Shown here: positions 17,553 to 25,164 of the stretch, one piece after another
Layout of the letters: every line of letters begins with the position of its first letter
Numbering within the stretch: the first letter of the stretch is position 1
Assembly: GCF_000423565.1 (NCBI RefSeq)
Contig: NZ_AUIF01000032.1
Span: forward strand, 1 to 64,000
Direction of reading: 5' to 3'
DNA from: Runella zeae DSM 19591
GTDB taxonomy: Bacteria > Bacteroidota > Bacteroidia > Cytophagales > Spirosomataceae
Length of the DNA: 64,000 bases
Notes under the pieces: generated by a model
Seen by the model: only the letters and a program-made list of their open reading frames with translations
What the model was told of the DNA's origin: nothing
Database searches by the model: none
Program-made: the position numbers and the translations under genes

Positions 17553-18452
17553 TTACTGCAATTGCCCTGCCAAAATCGCAATTCCTTCAGTGAAACTATG
17601 AGGGGTATAGCCAAGCACAGTTTGTGATTTATCCAACACAAAACCCGTGCGAGCGGGACGCTTGGCTGGCTGGGTGAAAGTACTAGAATCCGCCTGGGCA
17701 ATGAGTGATTTGTCGAGCCCGAAATACTCAGCCGTCATGATGGCCATTTCATAAGGGGTAAGTAAATCTTTACCCGAAATATTGAAAACCCCTTCGGCTT
17801 CTTGGTCTGCAATCAGGAAGCAGCCCATTGCCAAATCTTCGGCTAAAGTAGGTGTACGCCACTGATCCGTTACGACTTTGATATTTTTCTTTTCTTCAAG
17901 CGATTTTTTTACCCACAAAATAATGTTGGAGCGAGACATATCATACGCAATCCCGTACACAAGCACCGTACGTGCAATCGCCCACCGAAGCTTGGAATGT
18001 TCGACTACTTTTTCGGCAGCATATTTGCTCCAGCCATAAAAACTCAGTGGATTTGCCTCGCCTTCTTCGGTGTAAGGGCCAGATGTACCATCAAAGATAA
18101 AATCGGTAGAAACATGACAAAGGAATATATTGTGTTGCTGACAAGCTTCTACGATGTATTCTACCGCTTTTACATTTTGAGCCCAGCAGTTTTCCTTTTC
18201 AAACTCGCATTGGTCTACGTTGGTCATGGCAGCGCCGTGTACAATCACATCAGGCTTTACCTGTGCGATTACGTCATTTACCTGTTCGCGGTCGGTAATG
18301 TCCATTGAATAATAGGCATACCCTTCGGTGAAAGGGAGGCGATTGGCACCGCGTGCCGTAGCAATACATTGAATATGGGGCTGTGTGACGAGCAATTCTA
18401 CCAACTTTTGCCCTAAAAGTCCGTTAGAACCTGTAATGAGAATTTTTTTCAT
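17553..18452 (-). CDS. RmlD-like NAD(P)-dependent sugar reductase (extended SDR)
   Basis: 299-residue extended short-chain dehydrogenase of the RmlD (dTDP-4-dehydrorhamnose reductase) type. GSNGLLGQ at residues 8-15 is the dinucleotide-binding loop, HVSTDFIFDG gives the active Thr, and YGWSKYAAEK the catalytic Tyr-Lys pair. RmlD makes dTDP-rhamnose, but RmlA-C are absent nearby and many relatives act on other nucleotide sugars. It faces the glycan cluster across the palindromes and may provide a sugar donor; this is inference. The start ATG is followed by the classic MKKILITG. Confidence 0.8.
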   Translation of the reverse strand: MKKILITGSNGLLGQKLVELLVTQPHIQCIATARGANRLPFTEGYAYYSMDITDREQVNDVIAQVKPDVIVHGAAMTNVDQCEFEKENCWAQNVKAVEYIVEACQQHNIFLCHVSTDFIFDGTSGPYTEEGEANPLSFYGWSKYAAEKVVEHSKLRWAIARTVLVYGIAYDMSRSNIILWVKKSLEEKKNIKVVTDQWRTPTLAEDLAMGCFLIADQEAEGVFNISGKDLLTPYEMAIMTAEYFGLDKSLIAQADSSTFTQPAKRPARTGFVLDKSQTVLGYTPHSFTEGIAILAGQLQ

Positions 18453-18467
18453 GGTGAATTATTAAAA

Positions 18468-18495
18468 ACTGCCAAGCTCCTCCGAACTTGGCAGT
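18468..18495. terminator. Short hairpin after the TonB receptor gene
   Basis: A 9-bp stem, ACTGCCAAG paired with CTTGGCAGT, lies downstream of the receptor stop on the minus strand and upstream of the reductase start. The arms resemble the outer part of the GGCAACGTT palindromes. Confidence 0.55.
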
Positions 18496-18542
18496 CATAT
18501 TAGCAAAGACCCACAAAGATAAGTGTTTAATTGATAACCTTC

Positions 18543-21377
18543 TTACCGGAAATTACGCAAAGTGTAAGTGAAAGTTACCATATAATAACGCTGCAATACC
18601 CGAGTTTTGAGGTCTTCGATATAGGTTTCGGTGACACTACGACTGATGCTATTGTTTTGACCTAATACATCAAAAGTGCTTAGTTTCAATTCCCCAGCTT
18701 GGTTTTTCAAGAATTTGTAACCAACTGCGGCATTCCACAACGTAAAGTTGAGGTTGAAATCTTGTCCCAAACCTGTATAAAAGGTATGGTTGAGGTTGGT
18801 ATTGACAAAGAAACCTGCTTTGGTCAGCCAATTGAGTTTGAAGTTACTATTTTGGTAATAATAAGTTCCGTTGGAAGCAGGTTGCAGGGTGTTAGTCACG
18901 GTATTGTAGTTTCCATTAACCGACAAGGTAAAATCCAGTTGTTCGCTGATATTACTGCTCAACACCAATCCTCCCGTAATAGAATGCGTGTTAGATGTAT
19001 TTTGGGCGTAATTAATCAACCCAATCGTGCGTGTATAGCCCGTTCCTAGGTTAAAGTTTAGGTTACTTTTCAACGATTTTACGGGTAATCCATAAGTGAT
19101 AAACGAACGAATGTTCCAATTGCCGTTTACGTTGACAGGTTGACTAAATTGCGAGCCTATTTTCAGGGGAAAACCCGCTACTACCGTATCTTTCGTGGCA
19201 ATAAAGGTAGTATTGCTGATATTGTTTTGGGTAAACGACCCATTGACATTGATAAAGAAACTCTGTGCTTTTTTTGCGTTTGTCAAACCATACCGAACCG
19301 ACATATTGTGGTTATATTCTTGTTTCAAATCAGGATTACCTGTTTTGAGAAACAAGGGATTTGAGTTATCCACCACGTTTTGCAATTGGCTGATAGAAGG
19401 TGCATTGGTAGAAGTACGATAAAAAATACGCAAGCTCTTTCCGTCGGTTCCGCGATACATCAACATCGCCGAAGGTAAGATATTGTTGAAAGTACGCACT
19501 GTTTCAAACTTCTGCGGGAAGTTTTGCATTCCACTAAGTTGCGCATTTTGGTAATTCAACTCGGCGGTCACCATTGTTTTTTTGATGCGCATCCGATAGC
19601 TTCCTCCAATACGATTGGTGATGTAAGTATTGTCAAATTCATTAGAAAGTCTCAAATCGGGCGTACTGTATTCGCTGGTGCTTTGGTCATAGTTGTAAGT
19701 ATTGCGGCTAGAATAGTTTTTGGTATAACTAGGCACATAATTTAACTGCAATTGTCCACCGCGACCCACATTTTCGGTCAAGGAGATATTACCCGAAATC
19801 GTATAGCCACTGCCCGAAGTCTCCGTTTTCTGATCCGTAATCTGCAAAGAATCTGACGTCAAACGTCCAAAATAGCGATTGACTGATTCGAGAGATGACT
19901 CTCCATTACGGTCATTGGCCGAAGTAGTAAGACCCACCGAAAGCGTGCGGCCAATTTTACCAAAACGGTGTCTCCACAAAATATTGTTGTTGAAATTATA
20001 ACCTTTGTTATTTGCCTGATTGTCAGTCTGAGTTTGGCTCAAAGACCTCCCAGCCAAGCTATTAGCGCCAAAAAGCGTATTGTAAGAAGTATTGTCTTGG
20101 AAACTCAAACGAGGAGTAAAAATGATTGAGTTTTTGGTATTGATAGTATATTCTAAACGGGCATTAAAACGATGGTTGGTGTTGTTGCTAGCCGAAAAAT
20201 AATCTTCGTTGTACAATTGTCCCGTACCTTGGGTAGAGAAAAAAGTACGAGCTAATTGGCTCTCGTTGTTGTTGTTGGCATCATTGAAAAAATAACTTCC
20301 CGTTACTTTCCATTTTTTACCCCAATTGTCCGAATAATTCAATCCTATTGCGTGGGTTTTGTTGATACCTCCTTGCTGTCCCGACAAGAAATTTGAGCTA
20401 GCATTTCCGCCACCAAAATTACCGCCGCCACCGCCACGGTTGCCACCACCGCCGCCGCGATTGCCTCCGCCACCACGATTGCCACCACCACCGCCGCTAG
20501 AGCCTCCCAAAACCCCTAGTAAATCCTCACTACCAAAGTTTTGTTGGTTGATGTTGTTGGTCATACCGATGAGCGAAATCCGCGTGTCTTTCTTGAAGTA
20601 GTTGGTACTACCACCTGCCATATAGCGGCCGTCGGTTCCGTAGCCTGCATATAGTTTTCCAAACTGCCCGTTGTTGCGGTCAGAGCGAGTAACGATATTG
20701 ATGGTTTTGGTGGTTTGGCCATCATCAAAACCCGTAAACTGCGCTTGATCGCTCAAGCGGTCAAATACTTGAATTTTGTCGATGACTTCGGCTGGTAGAT
20801 TTTTGAGTGCCAACGTAGCATCATCCCCAAAAAACTCGCGTCCATCTACCGTTACACGTTGTACATTTTCGCCTTGGGCTTTTACTTGGCCATTCTCGAT
20901 GGTAATGTTGGGCATTTTTTCAATCAAATCTTGCGCCGAAGCATCGCGATTGGTCTTAAAAGCACTCGCATTATAAATAGTAGTATCTCCTTTTTGCACC
21001 ACTCGCTCGGCCATTCCCTTCACAATCACATCATTGAGAAGCTGCCCGTCGGCTTTCATTTCAATTTTTCCTAAATCGGGGCTGGTTCGGCGAAGGTTTA
21101 TGGATTGGTCATGGTTGGAATAACCAATAAACGAAATCATCAAGCGATAGCTGGCGGTGGGAATATTCTTAAAAGTAAATGCGCCCACGGTATCGGCGAC
21201 TGTTCCGAACCTAACGGTGGAGTCGGCACGACTGACAAGTAAAACATTGGCGCCAATAAGGGCGGATTGGTCGCTTCCGTCCACAACGCGGCCTTTTACA
21301 TCTACGTTTTGGGCTAATAATGAAGTGGTGCTTACAATCACACCGAGGAATAAATAGAGTATGCGCGATATATACAT
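18543..21377 (-). CDS. TonB-dependent outer-membrane receptor with Gly/Asn/Arg-rich loop
   Basis: 944 residues. A signal peptide ends near LLAQ, then a carboxypeptidase-regulatory-like (CarboxypepD_reg) beta domain (about 25-110), a plug domain (about 140-240) and a large outer-membrane barrel of the type annotated as outer membrane beta-barrel family protein. Unlike SusC it has no SusD partner and lacks the long SusC form, so it is probably a general TonB-linked transporter of unknown ligand. About residues 290-330 form a low-complexity GGGGGNRG repeat. The frame extends 40 codons upstream; the ATG at 21377 (MYISRIL) gives the signal peptide. Transcribed alone. Confidence 0.88.
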   Translation of the reverse strand: MYISRILYLFLGVIVSTTSLLAQNVDVKGRVVDGSDQSALIGANVLLVSRADSTVRFGTVADTVGAFTFKNIPTASYRLMISFIGYSNHDQSINLRRTSPDLGKIEMKADGQLLNDVIVKGMAERVVQKGDTTIYNASAFKTNRDASAQDLIEKMPNITIENGQVKAQGENVQRVTVDGREFFGDDATLALKNLPAEVIDKIQVFDRLSDQAQFTGFDDGQTTKTINIVTRSDRNNGQFGKLYAGYGTDGRYMAGGSTNYFKKDTRISLIGMTNNINQQNFGSEDLLGVLGGSSGGGGGNRGGGGNRGGGGGNRGGGGGNFGGGNASSNFLSGQQGGINKTHAIGLNYSDNWGKKWKVTGSYFFNDANNNNESQLARTFFSTQGTGQLYNEDYFSASNNTNHRFNARLEYTINTKNSIIFTPRLSFQDNTSYNTLFGANSLAGRSLSQTQTDNQANNKGYNFNNNILWRHRFGKIGRTLSVGLTTSANDRNGESSLESVNRYFGRLTSDSLQITDQKTETSGSGYTISGNISLTENVGRGGQLQLNYVPSYTKNYSSRNTYNYDQSTSEYSTPDLRLSNEFDNTYITNRIGGSYRMRIKKTMVTAELNYQNAQLSGMQNFPQKFETVRTFNNILPSAMLMYRGTDGKSLRIFYRTSTNAPSISQLQNVVDNSNPLFLKTGNPDLKQEYNHNMSVRYGLTNAKKAQSFFINVNGSFTQNNISNTTFIATKDTVVAGFPLKIGSQFSQPVNVNGNWNIRSFITYGLPVKSLKSNLNFNLGTGYTRTIGLINYAQNTSNTHSITGGLVLSSNISEQLDFTLSVNGNYNTVTNTLQPASNGTYYYQNSNFKLNWLTKAGFFVNTNLNHTFYTGLGQDFNLNFTLWNAAVGYKFLKNQAGELKLSTFDVLGQNNSISRSVTETYIEDLKTRVLQRYYMVTFTYTLRNFR
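20399..20509 (-). repeat. Tandem glycine-rich coding repeat in the TonB receptor
   Basis: An imperfect tandem repeat of about 21-24 bases encodes GGGGGNRG units inside the receptor gene. The unit number can change without shifting the frame because the repeat is a multiple of three. Confidence 0.75.
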
Positions 21378-21702
21378 GGTGTATGGTATTTTTCCTTTGA
21401 AAAATAAAATAGCAAAAGGTTTAGCCCACATCTGCCGAAAAGCGATGAAACAGCCAAGAACACCGACGACCTTGGGAGTATTTACCGATAAAGCCAAATG
21501 GACTAAAGCACGGTGCTAACAAAAAATATTAGGCTTCTTCAGGAGCCAATACCATGTATATTTTAAGGAATAAAAGAAGAAATGAGGTAGCAATACCTAC
21601 GTCAAAGGTTGTGCTTTTTCGGGTGTTTTTACAGCTCGACCCCAATAGTAAATCGGGTCGAGCTATTAGGGGTTTGGGTATTTTACTAAGTTGAAATAAG
21701 AA
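21378..21702. other. Region between TonB receptor and phosphonate-type gene run
   Basis: About 325 bases. The only clear structure is the hairpin at 21633-21664. The part nearest the receptor start should hold its promoter; no exact TTTG/TAnnTTTG pair was found by eye. No ORF or RNA gene is supported. Confidence 0.5.
21633..21664 (-). terminator. Hairpin downstream of the PhnZ-like gene
   Basis: Arms AGCTCGACCC (21633-21642) and GGGTCGAGCT (21655-21664) form a perfect 10-bp stem 40 bases after the stop of the PhnZ-like gene on the minus strand, followed on that strand by a short A/T-rich tail. Probably ends the minus-strand transcript. Confidence 0.7.
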
Positions 21703-22266
21703 CTAAGATTGGCCTAATACCTCTTCACACAGCGATAGATATTTTTCTAAATCTGGCTTGGCTAGGCCTGTTACTTTAGCGGCTTCATCCCAGCGCCGCA
21801 TCTGAATGATTAGCTCAAAATAAGGATTCTGTTCAAACTGCGCCGCTTCTTCTGCTTGCATTGGCCCGCCTTGAAATTCCAAAGTTTTACGGCTTGCTTC
21901 CGACAATCCTGCAAAGTATTTTGGATTTTTGTAAGTCAGATACCGCTTGGCATTTACGTGGTTGGCTACGAGCACGCATACTTTTTCGGGGAAGCCTTGG
22001 TCGCGTAGCCAATCGGCGGCTACTTCTTCGTGGTCTTTGCGTCCGTATATGGCCATGAGTTCTTCTTCTTGTTGGGCTGGCATAAGATGCCCAATATCGT
22101 GCAAAAACGCCGCTACTTGTACTTCTTTGTCGTAGCCTGCTTTGCGGGCGAGGTCTGCACCTTGGGCAGCGTGTTCGAGTTGGCTTACGTCTTCGCCATA
22201 GTATTGCTCATCGCCTTGCGATTCAAATAAGCGGCGGATTTCGTCGAGAGAGGTGGTAGGTGTCAT
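21703..22266 (-). CDS. PhnZ-like HD-domain oxygenase (phosphonate degradation)
   Basis: 187-residue HD-domain protein matching PhnZ, the mixed-valence diiron oxygenase that cleaves 2-amino-1-hydroxyethylphosphonate to glycine and phosphate. The diagnostic N-terminal motif YYGEDVSQLEH is present. By eye every residue I recall from the PhnZ structure has a counterpart: Tyr22 and Glu25 (substrate and iron loop), His32, His56-Asp57 (HD pair), His79, His103 and Asp160. Length matches PhnZ. It starts five bases after the stop of the phosphatase-family gene, so the two are coupled. A general phosphohydrolase role is less likely because HD phosphohydrolases lack the Tyr/Glu loop. No PhnY-type hydroxylase is in the window. 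Confidence 0.82.
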   Translation of the reverse strand: MTPTTSLDEIRRLFESQGDEQYYGEDVSQLEHAAQGADLARKAGYDKEVQVAAFLHDIGHLMPAQQEEELMAIYGRKDHEEVAADWLRDQGFPEKVCVLVANHVNAKRYLTYKNPKYFAGLSEASRKTLEFQGGPMQAEEAAQFEQNPYFELIIQMRRWDEAAKVTGLAKPDLEKYLSLCEEVLGQS

Positions 22267-22271
22267 GTCAT

Positions 22272-23363
22272 TTACTTTTTTAAAACCGTAGGAATCGCTT
22301 CGCCTACGGGGTGTTCACATTTGAAATCTAATCCTAAAAAGTGCGCCAAAGTTTGGGCTATTTGATTTTGAAACAATACTTTTTCGGTTTTTACTTCGCC
22401 CAATGCGGGGGTATCGGGTCCCATTGCGCCCATCCATATCTGAAAACAATCGGGGGTCTTGGTGCCATGGTCTTTCCAGCGTGCTTTGGGGGTATGTCCA
22501 CGACCGTGGTCGGTTGTGAGCAAAATGGTGGTTTTGCCTTTATATTGGGGTTGGGATTGGAGGTACTGCCACAAATCTGCGATAAAAGCATCTACCATAT
22601 GAGCCGTTTGGAGATAGTTATCATATTTTCCGGCATGGGCATAGTCGTCAGTTTCGTCGAAAGATAAGAAAAATACCTTGGGTTTATTTTTTTGAATATA
22701 TTCTTTGGCCATATAGTACGTAATGAAATCTTGACGGGTCATACCCCAAGGACTAGGCAGTTTTTCTTGGATTTCGTTCAATAGTTTTTCTCGGTCGGTG
22801 AGATTGGCACCACTTACGGCTTCATGGCCTGCATTGACGGGGATACCGCTTCTTTTTTCGTTGACAATATGCGGAATCACATCCCAAGTGGCGTAGCCGG
22901 CTACTTTTCCTTTGTACTTGGGTTGTTGATTGATAAATTCCAAAACAGTCGTGTTGGGATTGTCTTTGCTATCGTTGGAATTGATTTGGTCATCTACATA
23001 GCCACACAAAATTTCGCTGTAGCCTGGATAACTAAACCAGTACGTATTGGAAATATTCATGCGACTATCGTTCCAGCGATTGCCGTAGAGTTGGCCTTGT
23101 TTGGCGATTGTTTCCCAAAAAAACGGCAACAGTTTTTGACGGCGTTCTTCAGGGGTATTAGCCCAAAATTGTTTTTTTAGTTTGGCGGTATCGCTTGTGT
23201 AAGTCGCATCAAATAAAAGACTAGAGTCAGCTCCTCCAAACACCTCTTGCCATCGCAAGCCGTCGGTGGTGATTAAGATGATATTTTCGGTTTGGCGTTG
23301 GGCATAAGTTAAAGTAAGCACCCAAAAGAAAGAAATACTTAATAACACTTTTTTCATAAGCAT
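22272..23363 (-). CDS. Secreted alkaline-phosphatase-superfamily phosphodiesterase or phosphatase
   Basis: 363 residues with a signal peptide (about 1-21, ending LTYAQ), so periplasmic or outer-surface. The superfamily metal site is visible: Asp34 in TTDGLRW, Asp239/His243 in TDDYAH, Asp285-His286 in TTDHG and His299 in KDHGT. The nucleophile is probably Ser111 in FSYPGYSE, at the place of the Thr before FPN in nucleotide pyrophosphatases. The family includes phosphodiesterases, phosphonate monoester hydrolases and phosphonoacetate hydrolase, so it could release a phosphonate or phosphate from an ester. Its tight link to the PhnZ-like gene supports a phosphonate role. An ATG two codons inside (23357) is an alternative start. 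Confidence 0.8.
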   Translation of the reverse strand: MLMKKVLLSISFFWVLTLTYAQRQTENIILITTDGLRWQEVFGGADSSLLFDATYTSDTAKLKKQFWANTPEERRQKLLPFFWETIAKQGQLYGNRWNDSRMNISNTYWFSYPGYSEILCGYVDDQINSNDSKDNPNTTVLEFINQQPKYKGKVAGYATWDVIPHIVNEKRSGIPVNAGHEAVSGANLTDREKLLNEIQEKLPSPWGMTRQDFITYYMAKEYIQKNKPKVFFLSFDETDDYAHAGKYDNYLQTAHMVDAFIADLWQYLQSQPQYKGKTTILLTTDHGRGHTPKARWKDHGTKTPDCFQIWMGAMGPDTPALGEVKTEKVLFQNQIAQTLAHFLGLDFKCEHPVGEAIPTVLKK

Positions 23364-23485
23364 ACAGGAGGGTTTTAGAGAGAGTTGAGTTTAAGTAATT
23401 AAGTGCTAAAGCACCGTTATTCGTTACCTATTAACCGTAAGTGATTACTAAAAATATATCACACTCATTCTTTAAAAATAGAATA

Positions 23486-23512
23486 AAGTGGGAGAGAAAT
23501 TTGCTCCCACTT
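23486..23512 (-). terminator. Hairpin between the SusD-like and phosphatase genes
   Basis: A 9-bp stem, AAGTGGGAG with CTCCCACTT, lies between the susD stop and the phosphatase start on the minus strand. On the transcribed strand it is followed by an A/T-rich run with few consecutive T, so it may be a weak or partial terminator that lowers expression of the two downstream enzymes relative to SusCD. Confidence 0.5.
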
Positions 23513-23543
23513 TTATCTTCAATTTTAAACCTATGTGAAAATA

Positions 23544-25112
23544 CTACTTTAAGATCCAAAGTTCATCATTGACGGATTCGCTCGCTTTGCCAAATTGTGA
23601 TTGGACAGAAGCTTTGTAATTGGTTTCATTGTAAATCCGCTCAGAGTTGGGATACAACCAACGGCGCGGGATAACGCCCGAATTGCCCGTACCTGGCCCA
23701 CCTTTGGCAAAATTGGCAGGAAAGCCCGTACGACGCCAGTTATAGAAGGCTTCCATACCAGAGTTCATGAAGAAGCCCAAGTACTTTTGAGTAAGGATTT
23801 GTTCCAAGCCTTTGGCGTTGTTGCCCGCATATTTAACAGCTGCTTGGGCATAAAAATCAGCCCAATTGAACTTCACCGTATAGCCTGCCGAAGAGGCATT
23901 GGCTCCATTACGAGTTTCGAGTACCACGGTATTGTCACCATTTTTGATGTCAAAGAAACCCTGTGAAGCCTGAATGCCTTTCACATACCAATCTTCGGCC
24001 GTGCCAGCTGCCCAACCACGGTTGATGGCTTCGGCGATATTGAAACACATTTCGATGTAGCCAATTTGAATCGTATTTTCGGGGGTATAATTGCGATAAT
24101 AACGATTGCGGTTGATAAACGAATATTGACCATTTAGTGCCTTTGTTGACATATCGTCCAAACTTTCGGCGGGACTAGCGCCTACAAAAGCCGCAAAATC
24201 TGTCTGTGCAAGTCCCTTTTTGATTTGGGCTTCGGCAGGCTCGGCTATATAAAAAATTCGAGGGTCTTGGGTGCTTTTCAAGATGTCGATATTGGTAGAT
24301 GACATCTGCTGACGAGTGGCGTCAAAGCCAAAATTGTCGGGATTGAGAGGATATTTGTTATAAGTATTGTTGTACTTGTAGGCCAAGTTATCGCTCATAC
24401 TTGTCATGATTGGAAACTTGGTGGGGTTGTTGAGTACTTCCGCAAAACGCGCCTTGATATTAAGATCCGCATCGCTTTCTTTTTTACTTAACGACACCAA
24501 TACCCGAAGTTTAAACGTATTCACGACTTTTTGCCATTGACGTAGGTTATTGCTGAGGTAAATATCTCCCTGAAAAAACACATCTCCAGAGGCAATCAAC
24601 TTACTCATGTCGTCGTTGGCTTCGTCGAGCCATTTGAGCGATTGAAGATATACCTCTTTCTGCGAATTGTATTTGGGAGTCATGTTTTCGGTGCCTTTGA
24701 GGGCATCGTTCATGGGAAGGTCGCCGAGGCGTTGGGTCATCCATACAAAGAAATAAGCCTTGAAAAATTTACCCAAAGCCGAATAAGGATTCAGGTCTTT
24801 TCCAGTTACTTTCTTGGCTTCCTCTTCCATTTTAGTCACGTTTTTGAGCGCATCAAAGTAAGTACCTGAGGTAGTCCAGTCGTATTCGTTGTTGCCGTAA
24901 TAGTTGTAATTAATGGTATAAAACTGATTCCAGCGGGTTTCTTTACCCCAAGGACGCTCATTGAAACTATTCTGAACGGCATTCAGTACCAAGTTGGGCG
25001 GGGAGCTTACGGGTACGTTGGGGTTTACTTCGAGTTCTTTGAAACTTTGGCAACTACTCAATAGCAGTACTAGCGCAAAGCCAAAAATGGTATATATGTT
25101 TTTATTTTTCAT
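23544..25112 (-). CDS. SusD/RagB-family outer-membrane lipoprotein
   Basis: 522-residue SusD-like surface lipoprotein that caps a SusC channel and binds its ligand. The signal peptide ends in LLLSSC (Cys21). N-terminal TPR-like helices and the C-terminal NWRRTGFP and WLYPNSE segments are typical of the SusD-like_2 type group. The frame reaches 12 codons farther up to 25148; the ATG at 25112 gives the compact lipoprotein signal. It lies directly after the susC gene and upstream of the phosphatase and PhnZ-like genes, so the imported ligand is probably the substrate of those enzymes. Ligand not identified. Confidence 0.93.
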   Translation of the reverse strand: MKNKNIYTIFGFALVLLLSSCQSFKELEVNPNVPVSSPPNLVLNAVQNSFNERPWGKETRWNQFYTINYNYYGNNEYDWTTSGTYFDALKNVTKMEEEAKKVTGKDLNPYSALGKFFKAYFFVWMTQRLGDLPMNDALKGTENMTPKYNSQKEVYLQSLKWLDEANDDMSKLIASGDVFFQGDIYLSNNLRQWQKVVNTFKLRVLVSLSKKESDADLNIKARFAEVLNNPTKFPIMTSMSDNLAYKYNNTYNKYPLNPDNFGFDATRQQMSSTNIDILKSTQDPRIFYIAEPAEAQIKKGLAQTDFAAFVGASPAESLDDMSTKALNGQYSFINRNRYYRNYTPENTIQIGYIEMCFNIAEAINRGWAAGTAEDWYVKGIQASQGFFDIKNGDNTVVLETRNGANASSAGYTVKFNWADFYAQAAVKYAGNNAKGLEQILTQKYLGFFMNSGMEAFYNWRRTGFPANFAKGGPGTGNSGVIPRRWLYPNSERIYNETNYKASVQSQFGKASESVNDELWILK

Positions 25113-25164
25113 TGTCTTAAAGTGTTTTGTCATTTTGAAAAAAAACATTCACAAGAAGCGACGC

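Noticed and set aside
20359-20601. Proline-rich plus-strand frame over the receptor repeat
   Set aside because: It is the reverse reading of the glycine-rich codons; the receptor gene explains the sequence.
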